The notes beneath the pieces are model-generated. The model searched no databases. It was not told the DNA's origin and worked only from the letters and a program-made list of their open reading frames with translations. A DNA stretch of 64,000 nucleotides from Chromobotia macracanthus (Eukaryota > Chordata > Actinopteri > Cypriniformes > Botiidae). Each line of letters opens with the position of its first letter. Positions within the stretch are counted from its first letter, which is position 1. A program made the position numbers and the translations under genes. The stretch spans positions 7,624,501 to 7,688,500 of the forward strand of contig JAZGTH010000062.1 in assembly GCA_036877525.1 (NCBI GenBank). The letters run 5' to 3'. Shown piece after piece: positions 52,726 to 64,000 of this stretch.

Positions 52726-55700
52726 TCCAGACAACATGCGCTAAAACAAAACACAGGACTGTCAGGATCCTGGCAAGAGAGTCTAGGAGACACTCAAGAC
52801 ATGAAGCCAGGATAGCCTGACAGTCTTGTGCATACCCCCTTCAGATGACACAACCTTCTGTCCCATTTATAAATATTTAAAATGCTCTGTACAAGGACAT
52901 GCCCCACAATATAAAATATTGTCATGGAAACGACCCTCTTGACTTAGTATCATCTCAGGCCATCATAAAGGTGCATTTTCCCCATAAAAATACTGATTGT
53001 GTCTTCAGTCTGGGTGTGTAGTCATGCGTGGGTAGTTATTTTTGAGTTACATCACAGGTAGGTAAAAACACCCCAGTGTTGCCAATTGATTAGAATGATT
53101 TCAGACAGCCAGATAATGTCTCCATAGTGGCAGGCTCTCAGTGCAGGTCTGTTTTTAAAGATTTTGTTTTTTTAATGCTTGAACATTGTTTAGATCCTAA
53201 GCTTGAATGAGCAAAGCACCGTGGATCTGTGTCAAACTGAATTTCTCATTAAAGTTTGCTTTTAAACACTGTTTTTTGTAACCGCCTCAGGGGACTCTTT
53301 CTGATTTTAGTCGCAGTTAAATCCGCCTTTCCTTTCCACTGGAGAACTAATCCACTTTCAGCCCTGTTAGTTTTCAATAATGTAGTAAAGTTATGAGCAT
53401 GGATCTAACTTTGTAATCCAGTCATCGGGGTATATTTAATTTTTTACCTGCCCTGTATCCCAACTCAGCATTTTAGCACTAACATGTTTTGTCATATTTT
53501 TGGTGATCAAGGTTGTGTGAGGTACTTAATTTGGACCCCAGGAATGTCCTGATTGAGTGTCTGAGGGGACTGCAGATAAAAACAAACCCACACACATTTG
53601 TGACCAAGCCTTGTTCTGGTATAGAGTGATAGCTTTGTGACAAAAATATGGTCACTCTTTCTCAAGATTAAAACACCACAACACCTTGTCCCACACTGCA
53701 AACTAATAATTATGTACTGTAGAAATAATTCTTGACAGCTCCAGCAACACTGCCAAAATTATCTCTCTCGTTTTCTCAGTACAGACACATACACAAAGCA
53801 GCAGCATGGAAATCTTGTAGTTTCACTAAAAGCAAGTTGTAAACCTGTAACATTTATGGTGTACAAACTCAGAGGCCAGCATTACATGTATGCATTTGGC
53901 AGATGTTTTTTCCAAAGCAACAGCTTCTCACACTTTCAATGTGTTTTACTTTACCCTGTGGTGACACAACGGAACAACACCTGACAGATGTGACTGATAA
54001 CTAAACGTTGTATCCCTGACACTGACTTGTACATTTCAAACACAATCACAAGAGCTTTCTTTTATCATCATCATATGACCTCAGAGCCTACAATCACTCA
54101 GCTCTCCATCAAACTCTTGAAGATCCATCCTGATTACTGGACAAGGTCATGGGAAGGCTGAATAATCTGTGTTTATAATGTGACCTGTGCAGAGTGTCTG
54201 GTGTATGGTCTGTCTTCAGTGTACCCTAGGTATGACTGAAAAGTTTAGGGTGCTTTTTGTGATATATCATTCAGTCAGGATGATATAGAGACAGAGAGAA
54301 GTGTGACTTAGATTAATATATTAATATATGTGGGTCTTCAAGTGTGCTGTGCAAGTATGTTTGTGTGTTGTTATTTTTATTGTAGTGAATGCTAAGGCAG
54401 GCGTCACTATTAGTTTTGCTCACACCTAAGAAAAGGGATGTAAACAAACCCCTAACCTCTTAACGTTAAACTTTGGGGTATTGTAGTTTTCCTGTAGTTG
54501 GGTTTGCCTGTACCTGGTAGAACATGGGGCTGACTCTCACTGCTTGTTAAAAAGTGTGTGATTAATTTTTCTGAACTTATGCATGTCTGGTGCATTTGCA
54601 TTAAGGGCAAATTTAGGGATCAGAACCTTGAGAGTAATTTCTTTTCACTTGTTACAGTAATCAATCACCTAGCAACCCCCAGAATACCCTAGCAACCACA
54701 AACAGGGTCAAAGTGTGTTTCGGATGACACAGAGCTCTTTCATCTCTAGCTCAGGATGCTGATGAAAGATGCTCTTTTTGTAACCCCTCTACCCTGCAGC
54801 TCTCTCTAGCACACACTCCCATTGACAAAATGATTAAGACACAACCCTGCATGTGAGAGAAAGCGGAAAGAGGATGGTTATAAAAGTATAGGAGATCCAT
54901 CTTTTTCTGACAGTCTATTTAAAATGCCAAAAGAACAACTTTATGCCCAAAACCTCATTCTATTTGGAGCCATACATTTCGATGTCATATAAACACCCCA
55001 TCAGCAAAATTGATTTCCAGCCCCATCACACTTTTTGACAGAGGCAAATTAATTAGTTTGAAGCACATCAATTTAGCTACTTCAACAGAGCACAGTTTCT
55101 CGTTTTACGTGTGATTAAGAAGGAATCTCAAGTGTAGCTTGAAGGGTCATGCAAATGTACAGGGAAGAGATCTTGTAATAACTAATGTTGAACTTTTGCT
55201 TGATATTGTCTTTTATTATAGCCCTAACCCAAAAGAAGGGAAAACAAAAGATCAAGGGTGGGGAGGTTTTTGAAAGATCCATTTATTACTTATTTTTCAT
55301 TTCATATAGTGCAATTTTCAGGCATTCTTATAGTAACCACAAAACAGATGTCACATAGAACATCAAACAGCCTATTGTAAATACTGATCCAGGTTAGCAT
55401 CTGTGCAGTGCAGCTAGTTCACTTCATATTTCAATTTACAAATTGCATCAGAGTCAATTCCTAAATTCAGACAAGCCTGGTACAGAACTTCTTTTTAAAA
55501 ATTGATCAACTGTGACTATTTTACTCCTTCACTAGCGACTGAAAGTGTTATTTTTGAAGAAAAGCTCTTTGGGGTTTGATTTAATTTGTGGCTTAGACAA
55601 GACATTGTGTTTGCCTGTCAAAGTGGCTGGTGCACAAGATGATGCGGGAGTTACATGTTTCACATCAAGGTCACTTGCCCACACAAGCCCACACAAGCAC

Positions 55701-57204
55701 AACGCTCACACTCAATAGTTCAATATGTGCCATTTGCTCATCTGGTGATTGCCTTGTGCATTGATTATATACTTTTTTAGCTGAGTCTCAAGTCAGTCAG
55801 ACAAAATAATACTATTATGTAATGATTATAAGGTTCACAACATGATGTATACATCTATGTGTGTCTGATTGTGTAGCTTATGTGCAGCTGAAGGTGTGTT
55901 TATGTGTGTTTGTATGACTGTGCATGTGTCTGTACATCTGTGTGTATGTTTGTCTGTATGTCTGTCTGTGTGTGTGTCCAAGGACTTCAGAGTGTCTGAT
56001 GCAATAGAGGTAGAAGTCTAAGAAACTTCAGGGTTAGGCTCTCTATGAATTAATCTATGATCCACCACGTTTAAACTGGTAGACTTACTATGTGTGTTTA
56101 ATGTAATAGAACCAGTCACCGAGGAACTGCCTAATGCAAATACAAATAGATGAATGACATAACACAATACAACTTAATAAAATATACAGTGCTAGAAACG
56201 TACTTTACTAATCGACACAACATTGAAACATTCCTTGACTTTCATTGCATCACTGGGAAATCCATTCATTCATGTGATTTTATTTTCCGTGCCTGGAAAT
56301 CACTTTTTAATCAATTTTAAAATTTCTTTTCAATGTCCTTGAACTATCCACATTTGTGCTGCATTTTCGAGGGAACTGTCAGTCACACAACAGAACATCT
56401 TGAATTTTGTGACCTCTTTGTTTTGTTTGTTTTTCTCTTAGTTTGGGCTGTGGGGGTCATAAGGGACCCCATCAGTCTCAGCAGGATCTCTATGGCAGGA
56501 ATGTTGCCATTTGACATTCATGTTGCCATTTGGTCAGTCAATCATCCATCTGTGGAGTTCTCTGTGGATCAGACATTGGTAGCAGGGCAGAAGAAGTGTT
56601 TCAGGGTAGCTGATAAAATAACTCCTACAGCTTGTGCCTTTCTCCCTGACATCTGCTTGGCTGTCAATCAACAGTCCCCTGAGCAGACAAGATTTGGCTG
56701 ACAAATCAGCTAGCCCCAACAGTGAAGGTCTTTTTGCATGGTGCTCCATCATTTTCTGTTGTCTCTTACTTCCTTTATTTCTTGGAATTGATTTTTTTGG
56801 CAGCTGAAAAAAGATACAACAGGGACAGAATGGAATGAGAGGACATCTCATTTACACACTATGTATCTCACAGTCATCACAGTAGTAGACAATAGGTAAG
56901 GCAACATGGATTTATGCATTGATTTATGTGATGCGGTTTGTAGCTCAACATTGCTGGAAGTCCATGTGGAATACAGCAAACATATAAAACATTTAATAAA
57001 ACAATATTGACAGATCCACACAAACCCAGTGAGCCTAAGTTTTTGAGGACATCTTGTATTTTCAGATGGCTCAGGTGTTGGACATTTGGCCTTTAGATGC
57101 ACTGAATAAGGAATGAATCTTTGATAACGTAGTTGTAAGTTAGCTGTTGTGAACTGTGATGGAAAGTGCCCTCAGTTAGGAAAGTCCCCTTCTAAAAAAA
57201 ATAA

Positions 57205-57310
57205 TTTTAGCTGGTTTAGTTGGTCTCCCAGTCTGGCCAGACTGGTATATTACTGGCATTTAGTTGGTTTAACTGGTCGGTTAGCTGATTTAATAGTCTG
57301 ACCAGTGGAC
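57205..57310. repeat. Short dispersed repeat (agctggtttagttggtctcccagtc)
   Basis: Tandem-like blocks of gctggtttagttggtctccc and tggtttaactggtcggttag, related to the block at 9520-9600. Confidence 0.55.
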
Positions 57311-57651
57311 AGGTACTTAAATAATAGTTTTGGAAGCAACAGCTGTCATGGAGTTACATTGTCCTTATTTTTATTGTAAAGAAATGTAACATTTAATGAT
57401 AAATAGAAATATTTTTGTATGATACCACAATATATGGTGCCAAAAATAGATTTTACATTTGTGGCAGGGCAGTTCAGAAACACTGGGCCTTATTGTTGAG
57501 TCCTGCAACTGCATTTTTACTTGTCCAACTCTTCTGAATGATCAGTTTAGTTTTCTTCTATTTGTGTGTTTGTTCTTGTCTTGATACCAAAGTCTTTCTC
57601 GTTTGTTTTTCACATTTTCTGTCTCTTTGTCTCTCTCCTGCTCTCCTGTAG

Positions 57652-57768
57652 AGGGCACTGTACACCAGTGTTCGCCCCCTGTCTCTTATTCACATGATAT
57701 TGTCAGCCTGGCAGACTGTCAGTCTACACCAGGACATGATCGTCCTTTTAATCCTGGAATTGTTTTAA
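57652..57768 (+). pseudogene. oca2: Probable OCA2 exon relic (transmembrane segment)
   Basis: After a good acceptor (ctctcctgtag) the frame reads RPLSLIHMILSAW, QTVSLHQDMIVLLIL and then stops at TAA (57766-57768). It resembles human OCA2 RPSLTHVVEWIDF, ETLALLFGMMILVAI with one residue gap. Taken alone the match is modest, but its position and strand upstream of two clear oca2 exons support it. Confidence 0.5.
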
Positions 57769-58321
57769 GAGTACATAATTTAGTACCTTGAGCCACTTTG
57801 GGGAACAGTACACTGCCATAAAACAGCATTAATTTTGTTTTCAACCTTGTTCTTTAATTTCCAGGAAGGACCTCTGAGTTTTTTTTGGTTATTGCCAAAT
57901 CTAAACAGCGAGAGGCATTTTACCTATAACAATGCAATTATCTTGCACCTCAGAAGCTTCTTTATACAAGATATTTGGCTTGTCTTCTTTTTAAAAACCC
58001 TATTTTCTGCCCATTTTATATCAGTGTTTTTAAACAAGCATGAGATATGTCACTACAATAGGTTATACAAACAACAAGGGTTGGATTAGATGTTGGATTA
58101 AGATTGGATTAGATCTCAAGGCACACAGAGCTATTTTACATATTTCTCAGTGGTGCCATTTGAAACCCACTACCCTTCTGGAGTTAGGTTCCTTGCCACG
58201 GTTGCCTGGAACAACTAATTTCACATTCTCCTGGTGCAGTTTGTATGAAGTCATGCAGAGACTGTTGTTCAGACATAAAAGAGTTTGTCAAAATTAATAG
58301 GTAATTTTTTCTTCTTGCCCT

Positions 58322-58673
58322 ACCCAGCTAATTTTAGGCAGTAAGATAATTTCCCTAACATTTCCAATAAGTAACAAAAACATTAAAAATGTTATTTTGA
58401 ATGTTCTAGAACTGTTCAAAACATCCAGTTTTATTAGATGTTGTATTAAGTTATAAGTTATTGTTTGGTTATAAGAAAGTTATCCAAACATTTTTTAAAT
58501 TCTGTAATGTTTTTAAAAATTCCAGTAACAGCTTAAGCATAACTTTTTATATACATTGATATACAATGTTAAAAAAGTTGTACTAACATTACAGCAAGAA
58601 CATTTTTAATAACTTTGAGAGAACTTTTAAAGAACTTTGGTCAACATTCTGAGAATGTTCCCTGTTAGCTGGG
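58322..58673. mobile_element. Inverted-repeat element with CCCAGCTAA termini
   Basis: The left end is cccagctaattttaggcagt and the right end, reverse-complemented, is CCCAGCTAACAGGGAAC. The interior is non-coding and rich in aacattctaga-like and gttataag-like segments. This is the fullest of five related copies in 58.3-62.6 kb. Confidence 0.65.
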
Positions 58674-59233
58674 CATTCATCTATTACCTATTTAGCACAA
58701 TAGCACAAAAATGAGTAATATCACTAAAACGTTATCTTTTATCTTTCTTTTCATCTAAAAGGTAAAGGTGCTTTGCTATAATACACCATGTGAAAAGCAC
58801 AATAGAAATAAATCTGAACTGAATAGAGAAATCTAATGCCATCTCTTTATGATGAAAGATGAGGAACGGACTACACAGAGGGAAATATCAGTGAAAACTG
58901 GATGTTTGGTTAAGAGAAAGAACTGTGTGCTCTTGATACAAATGAAAATGAATAATTGTCAAGAGCATATTAAGAGGATTTTTTAATACATGTAGGTGCT
59001 CATTTAAATCGCGTATAAGAGTTTAATGTAATGTTTAATGTAATCATTAAAATGCTGAATATGGATCTCTTGATGAAATACAATCAGTTCCTCTATGGAG
59101 AGGCTGTAGAGTGCTTGTGATCTCTACCATTAGTGCTCAGAATAGACTTCATAAAATACAGCAGCAAATTAATTACGCTAGTTCATTTAGCATTTTAAAG
59201 GGTGAAACTTAATCTGCCCTCTTATTTCTCCAG

Positions 59234-59369
59234 GGAATCGACTTTGTGGCCTTTACAGGCTACATGTTCCTGGGAATCTGTTTGGTGTTGCTGACCTCAA
59301 TTCCTGTCCTGAGAATGAGAATTTACTGAAACAAGACACTTACAACAAGGAAACCGGGTGAAATTGTGG
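59234..59369 (+). pseudogene. oca2: OCA2 exon relic with Trp-to-stop change
   Basis: OCA2 (P protein) is the melanosomal multi-pass anion-transport protein needed for pigmentation. After ctccag the frame reads GIDFVAFTGYMFLGICLVLL, SIPVLR, IY, TGA (59327-59329), NKTL, KPGEIV. Human has [38 protein letters not shown]. The TGA stands at the Trp codon (TGG to TGA). The donor phase (G/gtgaat) fits the next relic exon. Confidence 0.9.
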
Positions 59370-59519
59370 GTGAATGTTCATTAGCCAGCTTTGTTCCAGG
59401 TACTCCAAAATAATCACATTTTGGGAACATCTTGTATATCCCTAAGTGTGTTGCAAAAGGCACTTAGACTTTCTCCTGATGTGATCCTTCCTGGGTCATG
59501 CTTATTTGTTCCTTCAAAT

Positions 59520-59785
59520 GCAATGAAGAATTATCAAATTATCATTATAAGTTCTAGGAACGTTTAAAAACTTTTTTTTAGACGTATTAACCTTATTGCT
59601 TGGTTATAAGAATGTTATTCAAAATGTTTTTAAAATGTTCCACTAACAACTTAAGAATAATGTTTTTTGCATATTCTTAAGTTGTTAAAAACTTTTTAAA
59701 AAGCCTTTTACTAACTTTTATGATAAATTTGATGGAACTTTTAGAGAATGTTAGCCAACGTTCTGAGAACATTTCCTGCACGCTC
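59520..59785. mobile_element. Copy of the CCCAGCTAA family, ends eroded
   Basis: It shares cttggttataagaatgttat and agccaacgttctgagaacat with the element at 58322-58673 and is in the same orientation. It contains a local inverted repeat around 59650-59690. Confidence 0.55.
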
Positions 59786-60832
59786 TACCTTCTTAGTACA
59801 TGAGTCTGTGGCCAAGTTAACTAGAGTTCATCCTACATCAGAATGTAAAGTGTCATACTCTTGTTTAAACTCTTTACACCAAAAATCTTATCTGATCCAA
59901 AACTCATTTCATCTGCCTTTTGTGCTTCTGTGACTGAATTATGTGCAGCTTTTCTCTGTTAAAAATATTACTCAAATGTTGTTTGCTTGTTGCTAACAAA
60001 GATTTTAATGATCAGATTTGGTGTTTTAACAACTGTAATTTGTAAACATACTTTCCAAAAAACCTACTCATTTCTGTAGGTATAAAACTGTTGTGTTTTG
60101 CAATAAGGTGCTTAGTGCACCGTTTTACTTTTGTGATCATGTTCTGTTGTATGTCATACTCATTGTGTAACTCTTTCCAGACTTGGGTGATGTTTCTGGG
60201 AGATTTGTGACATGAGAGAAACATGGTACATTTTGCTTATGTGTGAAGGCCCTAAAACAGCTAGAAGGACTATTAAAGGCATTATAGACACTGACAGATC
60301 AATACCAGTCTCACCAAGAGAGTCATTGCTTCACCACCTCTACTGAGAGCCCAGACATGCTCTGTTCTCCACTTTCTTTGACAGAATGTGGAGGATTTTC
60401 CCATCATTTTATCTATTCTGATCAGTCTCTAGAGGTCAATAGTTAAATTAATAGACCTGTTTGTAATAGCCACTCACTCTCGCACTGACCAAATCCAAAT
60501 GTTCAGTATAATAATCTTGCTTACTTTACAATAAGTCTATTTTAGAATTATTTTATAAGTCTACAAGATTATCCTTGTACATCCCTCAGACAGACTCCAG
60601 AAGGTTATGAAACTTTGGTTATATAACATGGCTTTCCAAAGTAAATTAAAATAATGACTTTTTTTCCATCTTTTCCCAAAAATAGTTTCCCAAAAACAGA
60701 AAATTCTGAAATTTACTCCTGTAGTTTTAAACCCAATTTTCTTTCTTCTACCAAAAACAATAGGAAAATATCATACAAATAACATAAAACAATAACAATA
60801 AAAGCGTGTGGAATCTTGGTGCAGAAGCACTA

Positions 60833-61175
60833 TCCCAGCAAACAGGGAGCATTCTTAGAATGTTTGCTAATGTTCTGTAAAAGTTGTCTCAAAGTTGTCA
60901 AAACGTTTCTTGCAGTAACGTTAGTAGAACATTTTTCTAATGTTATATATTGTATATATCAAAAATAATACTCTTAAGTAGTCAGTGGAACTTTTTAAAG
61001 CATTACAGAATATAAAAAAGTTTGAATAATGTTAATATAACCAAACAGTAACATTAATAAAACATAAAAAACAGGACATTTTGAACGTTTCTAGAACTTT
61101 AAAATAATGTTTAAAAAAAATTTTTACCTAAAGGAAACATTACGGAACCACGCTTCCATTCTAAAATAGTTATCT
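60833..61175. mobile_element. Copy of the CCCAGCTAA family, inverted orientation
   Basis: It starts tcccagcaaacagggagcat, continues cttgcagtaacgttagtaga, and ends near aaatagttatctggga. It is the reverse orientation of the copy at 58322. Confidence 0.6.
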
Positions 61176-61827
61176 GGGATAAGGGAATCATAAACGTTTT
61201 CTGAAGCTATGTGATATGTTTGTGTGCAAGTCAAATGAAAGTTTTACCAATACTTTTACTTTTGTATCCCCATTCCTTGTAATTAAATCCTTGTTATTGA
61301 GTTACCAGCACAGAATTTTTTCATCTTTGGAATGACTCTGTTTAAGAGTTTCATTGGAGATAAATTGCTTTCTGTGCTGAAGCAATTGATTGTTTTGAGG
61401 ATTTTTAACCTCAGTCAAGTTGTTTTGGTCTCATTTATATTCCTTTATTTGTTTAGCAAATCCACAAAATAATCAGATACAGAAGCTTCCTCTAGTCAGC
61501 TTTTCTCCACAGATGGCCATTAGCCACTTGAGCAGCTGCTCCCCCTTCGCTCCACAAAGACCATCTCCTTACATCTCTCTGTTCACTCCCAAACCTGAGC
61601 TCTCCCTCACCTGACACCTGACAAAATGACAATAGCTCTTTTCAGATAAAGCCCTCATTTCTGCCATCCACAGGTTCTAGGGTTCCCTGAGAGGCTTTCA
61701 CCAAAGCTGAGCCATAATAAGAGGAAATCTCAAAGCATTTTAAACACTGTAATGTTTCCTTTCAATACATTCTGAGATTCACACAGTGGTTGGTCATCCA
61801 ATTTATGCCAGTTCTTTTGACTCCTCA

Positions 61828-61912
61828 GCTAACAATTTTAGGTTACAAGAACATGTCCGTAACGTTTCCACTAAGTAACGTTTTATGATTATTTTATGGT
61901 TATTTTTGAAGC
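61828..61912. mobile_element. Partial copy of the CCCAGCTAA family
   Basis: ctcagctaacaattttaggt followed by aacatgtccgtaacgtttcc matches the left end of the element at 58322-58673; the rest is missing. Confidence 0.5.
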
Positions 61913-62519
61913 TTAAATGCTTCAGCCCCCATTTTTTTTTTTGCATTGAAGACAGCAACAGTCAGTTTCCAGCATTTCTAGAATAAATAACCACATGCAT
62001 TTGGACCAGCGTATGTGTAAGTAAAAGATTACAGAATTTTCATAATTGGTTGAATTGCTCCTTTAATGTTCTGTTCTCGGTTTTCTACCTAGTTTAGTCC
62101 CTGGAACTGGTAATGCCCACATTTTCATTATCCTCATCACCATGGAGATTCTTGACTTTAAATAAATATTAAATGGTCTGCAGTGTCAGGCAGACTCAGA
62201 TGTAAACTGATGAAAAAAATAATTTCACTGCACAGTATGAAATAAGTCATTTGTCATTAAATCAGCAGGGTGTCTGTTCTGCCTTTATTAAACAAAACCA
62301 TTTATTTTTAGAATGTATTCATAGTTGCCAGAGTAAGTACATTCAAAATACATTTCTGTTTAGTGTTCATCTACATACTGTACATGTGCTTCTACTGAAG
62401 TGAGTTAATTGTTTAATAAGACAAAGAGAGCTCTAATTGTTCATCAGGTTTCTACATGCACTTAAAGACTTCATGTACCTGTACAAAGCTTGGACCCTAA
62501 ACCCCATTAAACACTGCTG

Positions 62520-62602
62520 TCCCAGCTAACAGGGAAGGTTCTCAGAACACTGTTTTGTTTTTTAATGCAAAAATGTTCTTACAACCTAAAATTGTTAGAT
62601 GT
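62520..62602. mobile_element. Internally deleted copy of the CCCAGCTAA family
   Basis: One end, cccagctaacagggaaggtt, and the opposite end, acaacctaaaattgttag, are only about 80 bp apart, so nearly all of the interior is lost. Confidence 0.55.
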
Positions 62603-62760
62603 TTACATGCCTTTTTTTATTATCTGTTTTAGAGATTCTAAACAAAACTACAGAAATCTTTAATAGTTCTTGATACCAGCTTTTTGGCATAGAATTAAAT
62701 TCTTATCATCATATTTGTCTGTTCGAGTGCTGAATGCTTTCTGTTTCTGCCACTTTGAAG

Positions 62761-62912
62761 AACTGAAACATGAGATTCTAGTCTGGAGGCAGACAGCCCA
62801 TTGCATAAACCCAGCCAGAAGATAAGAGACAGTCAAAGGTCAAAGGTTTTCTCATGCAGAAGGTGCTCAATCTGGAAAGCCTTCTGCGCAAGAAGCTGAA
62901 GACCTTCCAGAG
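62761..62912 (+). pseudogene. oca2: OCA2 exon relic, stop codon and frameshift
   Basis: After tttgaag the split codon (G from the previous exon plus AA) and then LKHEILVWRQTA, INPARR, TAA, ETV, followed by a frameshift and LMQKVLNLESLLRKKLKTFQ, follow human [46 protein letters not shown]. A donor gt lies at 62913. This is the exon directly after the relic at 59234-59369, so the exon order and phase of oca2 are kept. Confidence 0.9.
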
Positions 62913-64000
62913 GTGCTGCGCTCATACCCAACCCATTCATGCGGGACTGTGGGAAGGAGCATAGAAGCCAAATCTAAGCAACAAATACACAGCGGATGGA
63001 AAATAAGACCTGTGCTGTTTGTCATGACAGAGCTAGCTTGTAGGTGTAGAGATGCTGTAGAAGCCAATTTAGCAGTTACTGCTTTTCGATTTAGCAGTTA
63101 CTAAATTTTTGGATAAAAATTTTAATCTCCAATATTAACCAAATTTATACTTTCTAATACCAAAATCTAGAAAGATTAAGAGAAGTTACTGAAGGGAAGT
63201 ATTAAATTGCTCCAAATCACTAAGGGAGACTATTTTTTTATTTTTTTACTATTTTTATTTTACTTACAAAACAGAAACAATATCATAATATGCAAGTATT
63301 GCAGGCAAATTTATCTTGCTTGTTTTTTTTTTTTGCTTCTGGAAAACAAGACAAAGATGCTCATTAAAAATAAGATTTTTTTGCCATGTGATCATCCAGG
63401 CAGCATGCAAAGGCTTTGAAAAAGCTTGCTCAACATGATATCAGGTTACTCAAAACCTGATATCAAAATTCATTAGCCTAAAAATGTATCCTTTAACCTG
63501 ACGTTAAGTCTGATGTTTGCACAGAAACCGGGATGATACGGTAAATGAGAAAAAATCTACCTATAGTGAAGTAGGTTATTGTTTTCAGTTGTATTGGCCC
63601 TCTGTTGTCCTTGCAGAGAGCTGAAATTGTAATCACGCAGAATCATTTTGTTCTCAACAGTGGCCTGTTTTATTGTGTTTATTAGAAATGATTCTTTTCA
63701 CAACAGAAATTCAATTGGTGATGCTTATGGTTTTGTGGTACCTGTGGTTAGCTCTGATGACTTATAGAATCATCACAAAGGGTCTCACATGCTGCGTACA
63801 AAAAGACCATTTAGGGTGACCATGTGAAATCCCCACCCCTGTTCATTTACATGAATCTATGCTGCGCTTTTCATTTACTTTCACAGACAAATATTAGAAA
63901 AAGACAAAAACCGGGAGTCCAATATTTAGGAACTGCAGAAAAAGGAAAAATAAATAAATGCTAATCTGCCACTGCCAATGTTTGTTAACATTTAAAACTG
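62913..64000. other. No gene recognised after the last oca2 relic
   Basis: AT-rich DNA with T-runs. Further oca2 exons (the C-terminal transmembrane half) would be expected downstream on the plus strand but none is seen to the window end. Confidence 0.5.

Larger units (their letters stand above)
45769..57651. other. Long stretch without a recognisable gene between herc2 and oca2 relics
   Basis: It holds scattered repeats (listed separately) and otherwise AT-rich unique DNA. The 3' two-fifths of herc2 and the 5' exons of oca2 would be expected here. I read the frames on both strands and found no convincing match. The longest frame near the right end (56333-56701, plus) has no family resemblance. 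Confidence 0.5.

Noticed and set aside
56333..56701. 122-codon open frame on the plus strand before the oca2 relics
   Set aside because: No domain, no family resemblance and no splice support; composition looks like random AT-rich sequence.

Overview
This window is nuclear DNA from a bony fish, very probably a teleost. It has intron-rich vertebrate genes in AT-rich non-coding DNA. It also has several tRNA-derived SINE copies of fish type, an L1-like LINE fragment, Tc1-like and other inverted-repeat elements, and many CA/TG, TA and GATA/GACA microsatellites. I cannot name the species.

Left part (1-27300): a complete-looking cyfip1 gene on the plus strand. Thirty coding exons with matching splice phases join into a 1253-residue protein, the same length I know for mammalian CYFIP1. 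One intron uses a GC donor. A large intron (17228-21132) holds an antisense, apparently single-coding-exon gene of the FNDC9 family. Other introns hold a truncated L1-like LINE, an 18-bp minisatellite, a SINE and a TTAA-flanked MITE.

Middle (27300-32100): nipa2, a Mg2+ transporter gene on the minus strand, tail-to-tail with cyfip1. Five coding exons join into 367 residues, with a probable NRF1/CCAAT promoter near 32.03 kb.

Right part (33280-62912): a row of broken genes. There is a nipa1 last exon with a nonsense codon and a frameshift, then a skeleton of herc2 exons on the plus strand (38.4-45.8 kb), then three oca2 exon remnants on the plus strand (57.6-62.9 kb). The order cyfip1 - nipa2 - nipa1 - herc2 - oca2 agrees with the gene content of human 15q11-q13, where HERC2 and OCA2 are also adjacent and on one strand. 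The pieces keep splice-site remnants and intron spacing, so they are decayed genes and not retrocopies.

The most economical reading is a block duplicated in a fish whole-genome (or segmental) duplication, in which cyfip1, nipa2 and the nested fndc9-like gene were kept while nipa1, herc2 and oca2 decayed. That reading is inference. I found no sign of a bacterial-type system, CRISPR array or operon, and no convincing novel gene system beyond this decaying block and its repeats.
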